From: an uncultured Bacteroides sp.
GTDB lineage: Bacteria; Bacteroidota; Bacteroidia; Bacteroidales; Bacteroidaceae
Direction: 5' to 3'
DNA length: 64,000 bases
Assembly (NCBI RefSeq): GCF_905207245.1
Contig: NZ_CAJLKP010000016.1
Span: 1-64,000 of the forward strand
Shown here: in pieces, positions 17,378 to 28,172 of the stretch
Position numbering within the stretch: position 1 is the stretch's first letter
Layout of the letters: each line of letters begins with the position of its first letter
Notes under the pieces: generated by a model
What the model saw: the letters and a program-made list of their open reading frames with translations, nothing else
What the model was told of the DNA's origin: nothing
The model's database searches: none
Position numbers and translations under genes: made by a program

Positions 17378-18136
17378 TTATTTTGAAGTTTGCAGTCCGC
17401 TCCGCTTGCTGCGGTTGTAACTGCGATACTCATCTAACTCTATTTCCACATCGGGTTCATGCAGTTCGCCTTCTTCGGGCAGATGAAACTTGATATACTT
17501 GATGTTCAGTCCGCGCTCCAACCACTGTTGTTCATAATAAGTCTTGATACTGAGAATATCATCGGCCATGCCGGAGTGATACAGGTCTTCTGTCATCACA
17601 TCCACCGGAAGGTGATTCTCCTCAATCATGTAGCGGGTATAAGTGAACATGAAATTACTATCTGTCTTGAGATGGATGATGCCATCCGGTTTCAGAAATT
17701 TGCGATAACGCTCCATGAAATAGGTGGAGGTCAGACGCTTGGTTGCTTTCTTCATCTGCGGGTCGGAGAAGGTCAGCCATATTTCGCTTACCTCATTCTC
17801 TGCAAAGAAACGGTCGATAATTTCGATGTTCGTACGCAGGAAAGCGACATTCTTCATGCCCGCCTGCATCGACTCCGTAGCACCCGACCACATACGGGCC
17901 CCCTTGATGTCTACACCGATAAAATTCTTTTCGGGAAATAGCTTTCCCAAGCCTACGGTGTATTCACCACGTCCGCAACCTAATTCCAAAACAATGGGAC
18001 GGTCATTCCCGAAGAATGACCCGTTCCATTTTCCTTTCATCTCAAAAGGCACGTCATCTACTGCCGAATAGGGGTATTCGAACACATGCGGATAACTTGC
18101 CATGTCGGCAAACTTCGCTAACTTACCTTTACTCAT
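17378..18136 (-). CDS. trmB: tRNA (guanine-N7-)-methyltransferase
   Basis: A 252-aa SAM-dependent enzyme that methylates G46 in the tRNA variable loop. Visible are the SAM-binding [15 protein letters not shown], the acidic [12 protein letters not shown], and [17 protein letters not shown], which corresponds to the family's DPW.K signature with Gln-Met in place of Trp-Pro. The C terminus is longer and basic ([12 protein letters not shown]). It starts 3 bp after ilvE and is followed 12 bp later by mrp, so the three are one transcript. Confidence 0.93.
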   Translation of the reverse strand: MSKGKLAKFADMASYPHVFEYPYSAVDDVPFEMKGKWNGSFFGNDRPIVLELGCGRGEYTVGLGKLFPEKNFIGVDIKGARMWSGATESMQAGMKNVAFLRTNIEIIDRFFAENEVSEIWLTFSDPQMKKATKRLTSTYFMERYRKFLKPDGIIHLKTDSNFMFTYTRYMIEENHLPVDVMTEDLYHSGMADDILSIKTYYEQQWLERGLNIKYIKFHLPEEGELHEPDVEIELDEYRSYNRSKRSGLQTSK

Positions 18137-18139
18137 GCG

Positions 18140-19159
18140 TTATTCCACAATGGTTACCCAGCCGTGCGTATCAGGCTCGTCACCATATTGGATTCCACGC
18201 AGCTTGTTGTACAACTTAGTGCAGATAGGTCCCGGTTTACCGTCCTTGGCTATCACATAAGAATGTTCGTTTTCAGGATCATCTATGCGCTCAATCGGAC
18301 TAATCACCGCAGCCGTACCACATGCACCAGCTTCCTCGAACGTAGTAAGTTCCTCTTCTGCAATCGGACGACGTTCCACCTTCATTCCCATATCTTCGGC
18401 CAACTGCATCAAGCTCTTGTTTGTGATAGAAGGCAGGATGGAAGTGGACAGAGGAGTGATATATGTATTATCCTTGATTCCGAAGAAGTTGGCAGCACCA
18501 CATTCGTCGATATATTTCTTCTCCTTAGCATCCAGATAAAATTCTGCGGAATAACCGGCAGCATGAGCTTCCTGACTGGCACGCAAACTGGCTGCATAAT
18601 TACCGCCAACCTTATAAATACCAGTTCCAAGCGGAGCAGCACGGTCGTACTTACGTGTGATAACATAAGGAGTAGCAGCAAAGCCACCTTTAAAGTATGG
18701 GCCTACCGGAGTTACGAATATCAGGAACATATATTCATTGGAGGGACGTACACCTACCTGTGCTCCGGTTCCAATCAGCAACGGACGGATATAAAGGGAA
18801 GCACCGCTCTCGTAAGGCGGGATAAAGCGTTCGTTCATTTTCACCGCTGTCAGCACAGCCTCTTTAAAACGTTCTGTCGGCAGTTCTGCCATCATGATAC
18901 CACGACACGTAGACTGCAAGCGGGCAGCATTCTCTTCCAAACGGAAGATACGTACCTTACCATCTTTGCCACGGAATGCCTTTAAGCCTTCAAACGCTTC
19001 CTGTCCATAATGCAGACAGGTAGCTGCCATGTGCAGATTGATAAGTTCGCTACTGCTGATTTCAAGTTTTCCCCACTCACCTTCGCGGAAATTAATTCTC
19101 ACATTGTAATCTGTCTTCATGTATCCGAATGACAGATTAGACCAATCTATTTCTTTCAT
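18140..19159 (-). CDS. ilvE: branched-chain amino acid aminotransferase
   Basis: A 339-aa class IV PLP aminotransferase that transfers the amino group between glutamate and Leu/Ile/Val keto acids. Family marks are GQEAFEGLKAFRGKDGKVRI, RPLLIGTGAQVGVRPS, the PLP lysine segment GTGIYKVGGNYAASL, and the conserved EEAGACGTAAVISPI. The length is typical of the type II (about 340-aa) enzymes. It follows xseB by 52 bp and precedes trmB by 3 bp. Confidence 0.94.
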   Translation of the reverse strand: MKEIDWSNLSFGYMKTDYNVRINFREGEWGKLEISSSELINLHMAATCLHYGQEAFEGLKAFRGKDGKVRIFRLEENAARLQSTCRGIMMAELPTERFKEAVLTAVKMNERFIPPYESGASLYIRPLLIGTGAQVGVRPSNEYMFLIFVTPVGPYFKGGFAATPYVITRKYDRAAPLGTGIYKVGGNYAASLRASQEAHAAGYSAEFYLDAKEKKYIDECGAANFFGIKDNTYITPLSTSILPSITNKSLMQLAEDMGMKVERRPIAEEELTTFEEAGACGTAAVISPIERIDDPENEHSYVIAKDGKPGPICTKLYNKLRGIQYGDEPDTHGWVTIVE

Positions 19160-19211
19160 ATCTCAAAGTATTAGTAATCTCATTACGTACATTCTGCAAC
19201 AAATTTAGTCT

Positions 19212-19427
19212 TTATTCTTCACTTTCCCGCTTCTCCGACAGTAATTTTTCGATTTCCTTGTCAGCTTTGGTCAATTTATCGCTGCAAAATGCAATAATCT
19301 CATTCGCTTCCTTTATTTTTTCGGCAAGCGCATCAATTTCCAACTCATTATTGTCTATTTGGCGGACAATCTTCTCCAAGCGCTCCATGGCTTGGGAATA
19401 AGTTTCTTTTTTCTTCGGAGTAGGCAT
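19212..19427 (-). CDS. xseB: exodeoxyribonuclease VII small subunit
   Basis: A 71-aa helical protein with the XseB pattern TYSQAMERLEKIVRQIDNNEL and LTKADKEIEKLL. It binds XseA to form exonuclease VII, which degrades single-stranded DNA. It starts 15 bp after xseA, the standard arrangement. Confidence 0.92.
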   Translation of the reverse strand: MPTPKKKETYSQAMERLEKIVRQIDNNELEIDALAEKIKEANEIIAFCSDKLTKADKEIEKLLSEKRESEE

Positions 19428-19439
19428 AAGAATATTTTT

Positions 19440-19464
19440 GATTTACGATTTATGATTTATGATT
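19440..19464 (+). repeat. GATTTATGATT word repeat at the xseA stop codon
   Basis: Three imperfect GATTTA(C/T) words encode the last residues of XseA (IINHKS) and its stop, and fill the gap to xseB. The same word is used at 12731-12834. Confidence 0.5.
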
Positions 19465-20681
19465 GAGGTTGCTTCGCCCCGGTAAAAGCGGGTGAGTATT
19501 TCATCATTCTCATTCAGAGAAGCGGCATCTTTCACTGCTTTTCCATCTTTCAGAGTGATGCTATAGCCACGGGCAAGCATCTTTTCGGGCGAAGCATCAA
19601 TCAGGCGTTGCTGCAACAGTTCCAGACGATGACGTTGACGCGAAAGGGAAGACGTAACTGCCTGAGAAATATCTCTCCGGGCAGTCAGCAGAGTCAACTT
19701 AGCATCAGAGATGCGGCGTACAACGGCAGAAGGAATACGATTCCTGTATAAATTCAATTTACGATGCTCTTCCGTCAGACGGGAAAGAACACTCTCGTGC
19801 AAACGGCTGGCAAGAGTTTCCAGTCCATCGGCAGCAAGGTCCATACAGTCAATGAAGTATTCGGCAGCGGCTGTCGGGGTTTTCACACGGGTATGTGCCA
19901 CGGAGTCGAGCACCGTATCATCTCTTTCATGCCCTATTCCGGTGATAACAGGCAACGGAAATTGTGCACAAGCGGCGGCAAGCAGATAAGTATCGAAACC
20001 GGAAAGATCGGAAGCAGCCCCACCCCCACGGATGATAACCACGGCATCAAATTCATCCTGACGGTTAAGAATCAAATCCAAGGCTGCCAATACGGACTCT
20101 TCCACACGGTCGCCTTGCATCAAAGCAGGGAATAGCTCCGTATAGAAGAAAAAGCCACGGGGATTATTCTGCAACTGATGGCAGAAATCGCCATAACCGG
20201 CGGCCGTAGGGGAAGAAATGACAGCAATACGTTGCGGTAAATCGGGCATCTCCAACTCTTTATTCAGAGTAAGCACACCTTCTTCTTCCAACTGTTTCAA
20301 AATCTCCCGACGACGGCGTGCCATATCGCCCAGGGTATAGGTAGGGTCAATATCCTGCACCGTGAGGCTATAGCCGTAAAGTTCATGGAAACTGACAGAA
20401 ACTTGCACCAGCACCTTGATACCGGAAACAAATGCTTGTCCTGTAGCCTCTTCAAAATAAGGTTTCAACAGCCGATAAACATTCGACCAGATCGTACCCC
20501 GCGCCTTCGCAACCAAACCATTGCTACGGGGATCTTTCTGAATAAATTCCAGGTAGCAATGCCCAGTACTATTCGTTCGTACATCACTCAACTCTGCCTG
20601 TACCCAATATTCATCAGGCAGGCATTGTTCGAGGCTACGACGCACCAAGGCATTAAGTTCTAAGAGAGATAAAGTTTCCAT
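19443..20681 (-). CDS. xseA: exodeoxyribonuclease VII large subunit
   Basis: A 412-aa nuclease subunit. The N-terminal OB-fold (about 10-100) contains YWVQAELSDVRTNSTGHCYLE, followed by the catalytic region with IAVISSPTAAGYGDF, AVVIIRGGGAASDLSGFD, and ITGIGHERDDTVLDSVAHTR, all hallmarks of the family. A coiled-coil region follows and the C terminus has the MLARGYSITLKDGKAV segment. The last codons come from an ATAAATC word repeat. A perfect 30-bp-arm hairpin precedes the gene at 20701-20783. Confidence 0.95.
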   Translation of the reverse strand: METLSLLELNALVRRSLEQCLPDEYWVQAELSDVRTNSTGHCYLEFIQKDPRSNGLVAKARGTIWSNVYRLLKPYFEEATGQAFVSGIKVLVQVSVSFHELYGYSLTVQDIDPTYTLGDMARRRREILKQLEEEGVLTLNKELEMPDLPQRIAVISSPTAAGYGDFCHQLQNNPRGFFFYTELFPALMQGDRVEESVLAALDLILNRQDEFDAVVIIRGGGAASDLSGFDTYLLAAACAQFPLPVITGIGHERDDTVLDSVAHTRVKTPTAAAEYFIDCMDLAADGLETLASRLHESVLSRLTEEHRKLNLYRNRIPSAVVRRISDAKLTLLTARRDISQAVTSSLSRQRHRLELLQQRLIDASPEKMLARGYSITLKDGKAVKDAASLNENDEILTRFYRGEATSIINHKS

Positions 20682-20700
20682 TATATAGGGTTATGAATCA

Positions 20701-20783
20701 GTTACGAGCTACAGGCTACAAGCTACAAGTGCCTTTCGGAGCATAGCGCAGCTACTTGTAGCTTGTAGCCTGTAGCTCGTAAC
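20701..20783. repeat. word-built inverted repeat B (perfect 30-bp arms)
   Basis: Arms 20701-20730 and 20754-20783 are exact reverse complements built of GCTACAAG words. The 23-nt loop contains CATAGCGCAGC. The 10-mer GTTATGAATC flanks the structure on both sides in direct orientation (20690-20699 and 20802-20811). It lies between the S8 protease gene and xseA, 19 bp before the xseA start codon on the minus strand. Confidence 0.85.
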
Positions 20784-20827
20784 TTTATTCGTTTCTGAGC
20801 AGTTATGAATCTCACCACTGATTCGTC

Positions 20828-22195
20828 TTAATTCTTTGACTTATAATCATTATATGCCTTCCACATATCAGGCACTCCATATCCGTAAATATTATCCGGG
20901 AAAGCCGCACGATCACCAGCCTGGCGTACAAGTTCCACCAGTTCTTTAGCCGTCAGCTTCGGGCAAGCCTGCCACAAGCAAGCCACCATGCCACACATGA
21001 TGGGAGAAGAGAAAGAAGTTCCATTTGCCCGTCCCTGATTTCCATCCGTACGGATCACATCAGAACCGGCGCCAACAGCCACAACATCCGGCTTCACACG
21101 GCCATCAGCCGTATTACCGATAGAAGAGAAGGGAGCCAGCACAGCCTTCTTATCAACAGCACCCACTGTCAGTACATTGTCAGCATCTCCCGGAGGGGTT
21201 ATCTTCTTCCAGGAACCCATACCCGAATTTCCGGCACTGCACACCAATACCATTCCCTTATCTGCAATAAGCGAAGCCTGACGCGACATCAACGCATGAT
21301 GCCCGTCCAAGTCACGGTATTTATAATTCTTCGATTTATCGTCAAACGCATAGTATCCTAAAGAGGTGTTCAGCACATCCACTCCCACGCTATCAGCAAA
21401 TTCAACGGCAGCGGCCCAATAGTCCTGTTCTACCAGATGCTCGGAATATTCATCTTCACTGCGGAGCAACCAGAAGGAAGCTTCGGGAGCCGTACCTGTC
21501 ATAATACCAGGTTGGTTCATACCCATGCAGGAAAGCACTGACAAGCCATGACTGCTCTCGGCAAAGATATCAGCTTGAGGATTCACAAAATCTTTCGTAC
21601 CGAGAATACGGATATTCTGCATAGCAGTAATCTTATCCACGTTATGGAAGCCGGCATCGATAACCGCAATCGTCATACCCTGCCCTTTGAATCCGGCTTC
21701 GTGGAGCTTATCGCCGTTGCTCAACTGAATTTGAGTAATGGCACGCCCGTAAATACTATCCGGGTGCATTGTCGGTTGATTGATTACAGAATCCCGTTCC
21801 GTCGCCATCGACGGTTTGTCGGCACCGGGAGAAATCCAGACCTTTTCCCTGGAAAGGACAAAAGGCAATGCTGCGATTCGGTCAATCAGAGTAGTATCGT
21901 TGCAAGATACCGTTACGAAATTATTCCATTTCCCGGTCACTACGATAGTAACTCCTTGCTGGCGGATCTCATCAATATATTTACGACAAACCGGAAGGTC
22001 GGTAGAGTCAATGGGAAGATTCTGTTTCTTGCGGCGTTCAATTGCTTTTTCAGACAGGAACTTTTCCGGCCGTTTCAGCGAATACTCTGTGGCAGCCTTG
22101 TCTTTCAGGCTGATGCGATACTTCAATGTATCTTGCTGTGCCGATACCCCTGTTGCAAACACGGCAATGGCTAAAAGGGAAAACAATTTTCTCAT
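20828..22195 (-). CDS. S8 family serine peptidase, exported
   Basis: A 455-aa subtilisin-like protease with a signal peptide (MRKLFSLLAIAVFATGVSAQ). After an N-terminal region of about 150 residues that looks like an inhibitor-type propeptide, the catalytic triad is visible: Asp in MTIAVIDAGFHNVD, His in ESSHGLSVLSCMG, and Ser in GTSFSSPIMCGM, with the oxyanion Asn in CSAGNSGMGSW. No C-terminal secretion or adhesion domain is present. It lies 16 bp after mnmA, so it is probably transcribed from the mnmA promoter. Confidence 0.92.
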   Translation of the reverse strand: MRKLFSLLAIAVFATGVSAQQDTLKYRISLKDKAATEYSLKRPEKFLSEKAIERRKKQNLPIDSTDLPVCRKYIDEIRQQGVTIVVTGKWNNFVTVSCNDTTLIDRIAALPFVLSREKVWISPGADKPSMATERDSVINQPTMHPDSIYGRAITQIQLSNGDKLHEAGFKGQGMTIAVIDAGFHNVDKITAMQNIRILGTKDFVNPQADIFAESSHGLSVLSCMGMNQPGIMTGTAPEASFWLLRSEDEYSEHLVEQDYWAAAVEFADSVGVDVLNTSLGYYAFDDKSKNYKYRDLDGHHALMSRQASLIADKGMVLVCSAGNSGMGSWKKITPPGDADNVLTVGAVDKKAVLAPFSSIGNTADGRVKPDVVAVGAGSDVIRTDGNQGRANGTSFSSPIMCGMVACLWQACPKLTAKELVELVRQAGDRAAFPDNIYGYGVPDMWKAYNDYKSKN

Positions 22196-22211
22196 GCTAT
22201 TATTTAATTAC

Positions 22212-23291
22212 TTATTTATTTTCTAAAATAACCAGCCCGATGCCGCGTTGTGAAGCAATGAAAGAGCCCCCTACTACTCGCCTTCCAATATAGAATACGG
22301 CTGACTGACCGGGTGCTATCGCTGATGCTTCGGACAAGAAATGTACAAACAGCCATCCGTCTTCCAACCTTTTCACCGTGCAGGGAATCGGCTTGCTACG
22401 ATAACGGATACGCACCGCCAAGTCAGGAGCCGAGAAGAATTCCTGTTCATCGATGATGTTATCCTGTTCGGCCAGCATATATTCGGTCTGTAGTTGTTCG
22501 GCATCACCCAGCATCACTGTATTTTTCTGCGGATTTATCTTCAACACATAAGCCGGTTTGCCCAAAGCTATTTCCAGGCCTTTCCGCTGTCCGATGGTAT
22601 AATAAGGAAAACCTTTATGTTCGCCCAACTTCACCCCTTCGGAATTGACAAACCATCCGGGACCAATTTCACGGTCTATTTCAGGAGAATGTTCGCGCAG
22701 GAAGTCCCGGTAATCACCCTTGATGAAACATACCTCCATGCTCTCTCCTTCTTCCGCCTTCAACTGATAACCTTTCTCGCGCAAATACTCCCGTACTTGC
22801 AACTTAGTATAAGTGCCCAGCGGAAAAAGGCAACGTCTCAGCACATCCTGCCTCAGTCGCCAAAGGAAATAAGACTGGTCTTTCTTATCGTCATCTCCGG
22901 CCACTATATATATATTCCCATTCTTTTCTTCCAGACGGCTATAATGCCCGGTAGAAATAAATGCGCAGCCAAGCTTATCCGCCCATTCAGTGAGTATGCG
23001 GAATTTAAACGTAGGATTACACATCACGCACGGATTAGGTGTCCGCCCCTGACAATATTCATCAATAAAGTTCTGCACAATTACTTTGCGAAAAGCCTCA
23101 CGCTCATCAGCCACATGGTGTTCGATGCCCATGCTGTCGGCAAGTTGCCGCGCCTCCACCGGTTCATCTCCCCACACCCACATGGTTAGTCCGACTATCT
23201 CATACCCCTGTTCTTTCAACATCAGACAAGTGGCGGTACTGTCTATACCGCCGCTCATGCCCACTAATACTCGCTTCTCAGGTCTGTTCAT
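22212..23291 (-). CDS. mnmA: tRNA-specific 2-thiouridylase
   Basis: A 359-aa enzyme that thiolates U34 of tRNAs for Lys, Glu and Gln. It has the ATP-binding PP-loop [14 protein letters not shown], the sulfur-carrying Cys in [14 protein letters not shown], and the second Cys in [15 protein letters not shown]. The middle and C-terminal beta domains are as expected. The longest frame starts with TTG at 23309; ATG 23291 is preferred because the promoter box at 23318-23325 leaves only a short leader. Bacteroides often carry more than one MnmA-like gene, so this may be one of two. Confidence 0.92.
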   Translation of the reverse strand: MNRPEKRVLVGMSGGIDSTATCLMLKEQGYEIVGLTMWVWGDEPVEARQLADSMGIEHHVADEREAFRKVIVQNFIDEYCQGRTPNPCVMCNPTFKFRILTEWADKLGCAFISTGHYSRLEEKNGNIYIVAGDDDKKDQSYFLWRLRQDVLRRCLFPLGTYTKLQVREYLREKGYQLKAEEGESMEVCFIKGDYRDFLREHSPEIDREIGPGWFVNSEGVKLGEHKGFPYYTIGQRKGLEIALGKPAYVLKINPQKNTVMLGDAEQLQTEYMLAEQDNIIDEQEFFSAPDLAVRIRYRSKPIPCTVKRLEDGWLFVHFLSEASAIAPGQSAVFYIGRRVVGGSFIASQRGIGLVILENK

Positions 23292-23317
23292 TTTAGAATA
23301 TTCATTCAATTAGCTTA

Positions 23318-23325
23318 CAAAAATA
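23318..23325 (-). promoter_or_regulatory. -7 box for mnmA
   Basis: The minus strand reads TATTTTTG, matching TAnnTTTG, 27-34 nt upstream of ATG 23291. Confidence 0.55.
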
Positions 23326-23388
23326 AATGATTTCGGGGAGAAGAAATAGAAAAGACATACCTTTTTCACATGACTTCACATCATTCTC

Positions 23389-23418
23389 TTTGTTTCTCCC
23401 TATCATTCCTTATCTTTG
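23389..23418 (+). promoter_or_regulatory. promoter for the HU-like gene
   Basis: TTTG at 23389-23392, an 18-nt spacer and TATCTTTG at 23411-23418. Initiation is expected near 23425-23430, right at the base of the hairpin at 23431-23502. Confidence 0.7.
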
Positions 23419-23430
23419 CAGTTACTAAAA

Positions 23431-23502
23431 ACTTACGAGTTGTACAACTGGAGCAGCCTAAGTTGTACGACTGGAGCTGTACGAGTTGTACAACTCGTAA
23501 GT
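23431..23502 (+). repeat. inverted repeat E in the 5' leader of the HU-like gene
   Basis: ACTTACGAGTTGTACAACT (23431-23449) and its exact reverse complement (23484-23502) enclose two direct copies of GTTGTAC(A/G)ACTGGAGC. Outer GTTACT/AGTAAC bases at 23421-23426 and 23511-23516 can also pair. With the promoter at 23411-23418 the mRNA would begin almost directly with this stem. The leader is about 130 nt. Confidence 0.75.
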
Positions 23503-23559
23503 TCCCCGTAGTAACCAAAAACAAGAATAGTAGTAAGTTCACAACTTAATAGTAGTAAT

Positions 23560-24033
23560 ATGTCAATTCCATACTTAGTAAGACAAAAAACAAACTTGCT
23601 GAATAAAGCAAAAAGCGGACTATGGTACGCCGTCATCCGTAAATTCCAACGCCGTGGCGGAGTAAATGAAAAAGAACTGGGAGAACTGGTGGCCATGCGC
23701 GGAGGTTTTAACCGCGGAGTGGTAGAGGGAGTGCTGACCGCCGTCAGCGAAGTAATAGAAACGGAACTCAGCAAAGGACAATCAGTCACCATACGGGGAT
23801 TCGGTACCTTTCAGACTGCCTTGACCAGCAAGGGATTCGAGCATCCGGGCCAGGTTACTCCCGGAGAAGTCAGCGTATCTAAAGTCTATTTCATGGCAGA
23901 CCGCAATCTGCTCAGACGTCTCAAGAAGGTAGCCTGCTATCGCATACCCTTAAGCTATTACCTCCCCAAAGAACTACTGACACCTGAAATTCTGGAAGAA
24001 GAAAAAGGATTGAAAGAGGAAGGGCAAATATAA
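23560..24033 (+). CDS. HU-like DNA-binding protein, Bacteroidetes type
   Basis: A 157-aa protein. Residues about 30-125 fit the HU/IHF fold as found in the Bacteroidetes 'histone-like' family: RRGGVNEKELGELVAMRGGFNRG, VLTAVSEVIETELSKGQSVTI, then the HU signature RGFGTFQTALTSKGFE. The C-terminal tail is acidic (EILEEEKGLKEEGQ). It is a nucleoid protein or a local DNA-bending factor. The 5' leader has a long hairpin, which is unusual for such a gene and might control its expression. Confidence 0.85.
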   Translation: MSIPYLVRQKTNLLNKAKSGLWYAVIRKFQRRGGVNEKELGELVAMRGGFNRGVVEGVLTAVSEVIETELSKGQSVTIRGFGTFQTALTSKGFEHPGQVTPGEVSVSKVYFMADRNLLRRLKKVACYRIPLSYYLPKELLTPEILEEEKGLKEEGQI

Positions 24034-24358
24034 CAGAATTCCCCCCGCAAGCGCATCACAAGTCTGGGGAGTACTTGAATGACCGGGAATTACGATTAAT
24101 ACAAAAAAAATGCGCCATTTATTAAGTACAAATATCAGTTGGAGGGCCTGCAAACTCTCCTACGCATCCTCAAACAGGAAAGCTTCGCACAGATTACGCG
24201 GAATTTCACGGAATAAGCAAAAAAATCCGTGAAATTCCGCGTCTGAGTATCAACGCCCCGGCTGTTTTCCAGCCGCCTGCCGGAACTGTTTTTTATCACG
24301 GTGGATAAAAGACAAGGGATGAACAACGCGGCGAAAACAGTTTCAGTGGGTTTATTCT
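24034..24358. other. convergent gap with inverted repeat F
   Basis: This 325-bp gap between the convergent HU-like and xylanase genes has no convincing gene. ACGCGGAATTTCACGGA (24196-24212) and its exact reverse complement (24226-24242) form a 17-bp stem with a 13-nt A-rich loop, a likely bidirectional terminator. A smaller CGGCTG/CAGCCG stem lies near 24258-24274. The ATTACGCGGAATTT word resembles those at 37067-37158 and 41345-41443. Confidence 0.65.
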
Positions 24359-26831
<2,473 letters not shown>

Positions 26832-27887
26832 ATGAAGAAAAGCGCATTGATATTGCTCATCATTTTGTTGCCACTGGCAGTGAAAGCCCAAACTCCATAC
26901 CGCAACGAAGACGGAAAGAAGATTGATAAAGAAGAGCTGGAAACAAAAGATTATCTTCCGGAAATACATGGTACTATCCGCACCAAGTTCGAATATCAGA
27001 CAGAAATGGCTGCCAGCCGTTTCGAAGTGCGCAATGCGCGTATTAGTATTACCGGTAACGTATTACCGATAGTAGCTTATAAAGCAGAAATCGACCTTTC
27101 CGATGAAGGACAAATCAAGATGCTGGATGCCTACGCCCGCCTCTTCCCGGTAAAAGACCTGACAGTAACCGCAGGACAAATGCGCGTGCCGTTCACCATT
27201 GACGCCCACCGTTCTCCGCACCAGCAATATTTTGCCAACCGTTCATTCATTGCGAAACAAGTCGGTAATGTACGTGACGTTGGCGTTACATTGGGATATA
27301 AACTCGGAACTGAAATACCTGTTACATTAGAGGGCGGGCTTTATAATGGTTCGGGACTGACCAACCAGAAGGAGTGGCACAAAGAAGTGAATTACTCCGC
27401 CAAAGCGCAATTCCTGTTTGCCCAAAAACTGAATCTGGCTTTAAGCATACAGAGCATCCAGCCGCAGGATGTACGGATTAACTCTTATGACATCGGAGCT
27501 TTCTACGAATCCGGCCGTTTCCATATTGAAGGGGAATACCTGTACAAAACGTATGCTGACAATGCTTACGACAATGTGCATGCCGTGAACAGCTTCATCA
27601 ACTACGATTTACCTCTACGAAAGGTTTTCAACAAAATGTCTTTCCTGGTACGCTATGATATGATGACCAGCCAAAGCGACGGCAAAGCTGTCGATGAGGA
27701 AACAGGCGCTTTAGTCACTACTGACTATAAACGGCACCGCGTGACGGGTGGTGTCACTTTCAGCCTCAGCAAAGCATTCCGTACGGACCTTCGCCTGAAC
27801 TTTGAAAAATACTTTTATGCCAAAAACAGCATTGCCAAAGAATCAGAGCAGGATAAGATTGTATTAGAACTGATGGTTCGGTTCTAA
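26832..27887 (+). CDS. porin O/P family outer membrane beta-barrel
   Basis: A 351-aa protein with a signal peptide (MKKSALILLIILLPLAVKAQ) and a beta-barrel ending in the aromatic VRF expected for BAM recognition. The segments EIHGTIRTKFEYQTEMAASR, FEVRNARISITGNVLP and the AGQMRVPFTID block fit the phosphate-selective porin O/P family. The natural solute is not known. It is a single-gene unit convergent with the DUF3098 gene 22 bp away. Confidence 0.8.
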   Translation: MKKSALILLIILLPLAVKAQTPYRNEDGKKIDKEELETKDYLPEIHGTIRTKFEYQTEMAASRFEVRNARISITGNVLPIVAYKAEIDLSDEGQIKMLDAYARLFPVKDLTVTAGQMRVPFTIDAHRSPHQQYFANRSFIAKQVGNVRDVGVTLGYKLGTEIPVTLEGGLYNGSGLTNQKEWHKEVNYSAKAQFLFAQKLNLALSIQSIQPQDVRINSYDIGAFYESGRFHIEGEYLYKTYADNAYDNVHAVNSFINYDLPLRKVFNKMSFLVRYDMMTSQSDGKAVDEETGALVTTDYKRHRVTGGVTFSLSKAFRTDLRLNFEKYFYAKNSIAKESEQDKIVLELMVRF

Positions 27888-27909
27888 TGCACGCAAATCT
27901 TTCAGACAA

Positions 27910-28158
27910 TCAGCTCCGCTCAGGCCGATACAGGATACCGAATATATTAATCAAATACCCTGTCAAGCACACGATGGGAGCTACCTTTATACGCAATCCG
28001 CTGAATATATCAGGGTTGTAGGCGGCGGAGGTACTCCCCTCGCCGCTCATGAACAGATATCCCACTATGATTATGACCGAACCAATTAGCAGAATCACAT
28101 AATTTCTCCTGCCAAATACCGTTTCTGTCTCGTTCTGCTTCATTATTTTTGATCCCAT
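27910..28158 (-). CDS. DUF3098 small membrane protein
   Basis: An 82-aa protein with two membrane helices (YVILLIGSVIIIVGYLF and VAPIVCLTGYLINIFGIL) joined by a loop containing NPDIFSGLRIKVAP, the DUF3098 hallmark. An alternative ATG lies at 28143. It starts 14 bp after the DUF2723 gene and belongs to that transcript. In many Bacteroidetes this family lies next to cell-division or cell-wall genes. The function is unknown. Confidence 0.8.
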   Translation of the reverse strand: MGSKIMKQNETETVFGRRNYVILLIGSVIIIVGYLFMSGEGSTSAAYNPDIFSGLRIKVAPIVCLTGYLINIFGILYRPERS

Positions 28159-28172
28159 ATTCTTCTTTAATT

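Noticed and set aside
20690..20811. insertion sequence around hairpin B
   Set aside because: The flanking 10-bp direct repeats look like target duplications, but there is no transposase and the insert is only about 100 bp. Reported as a possible small element instead.
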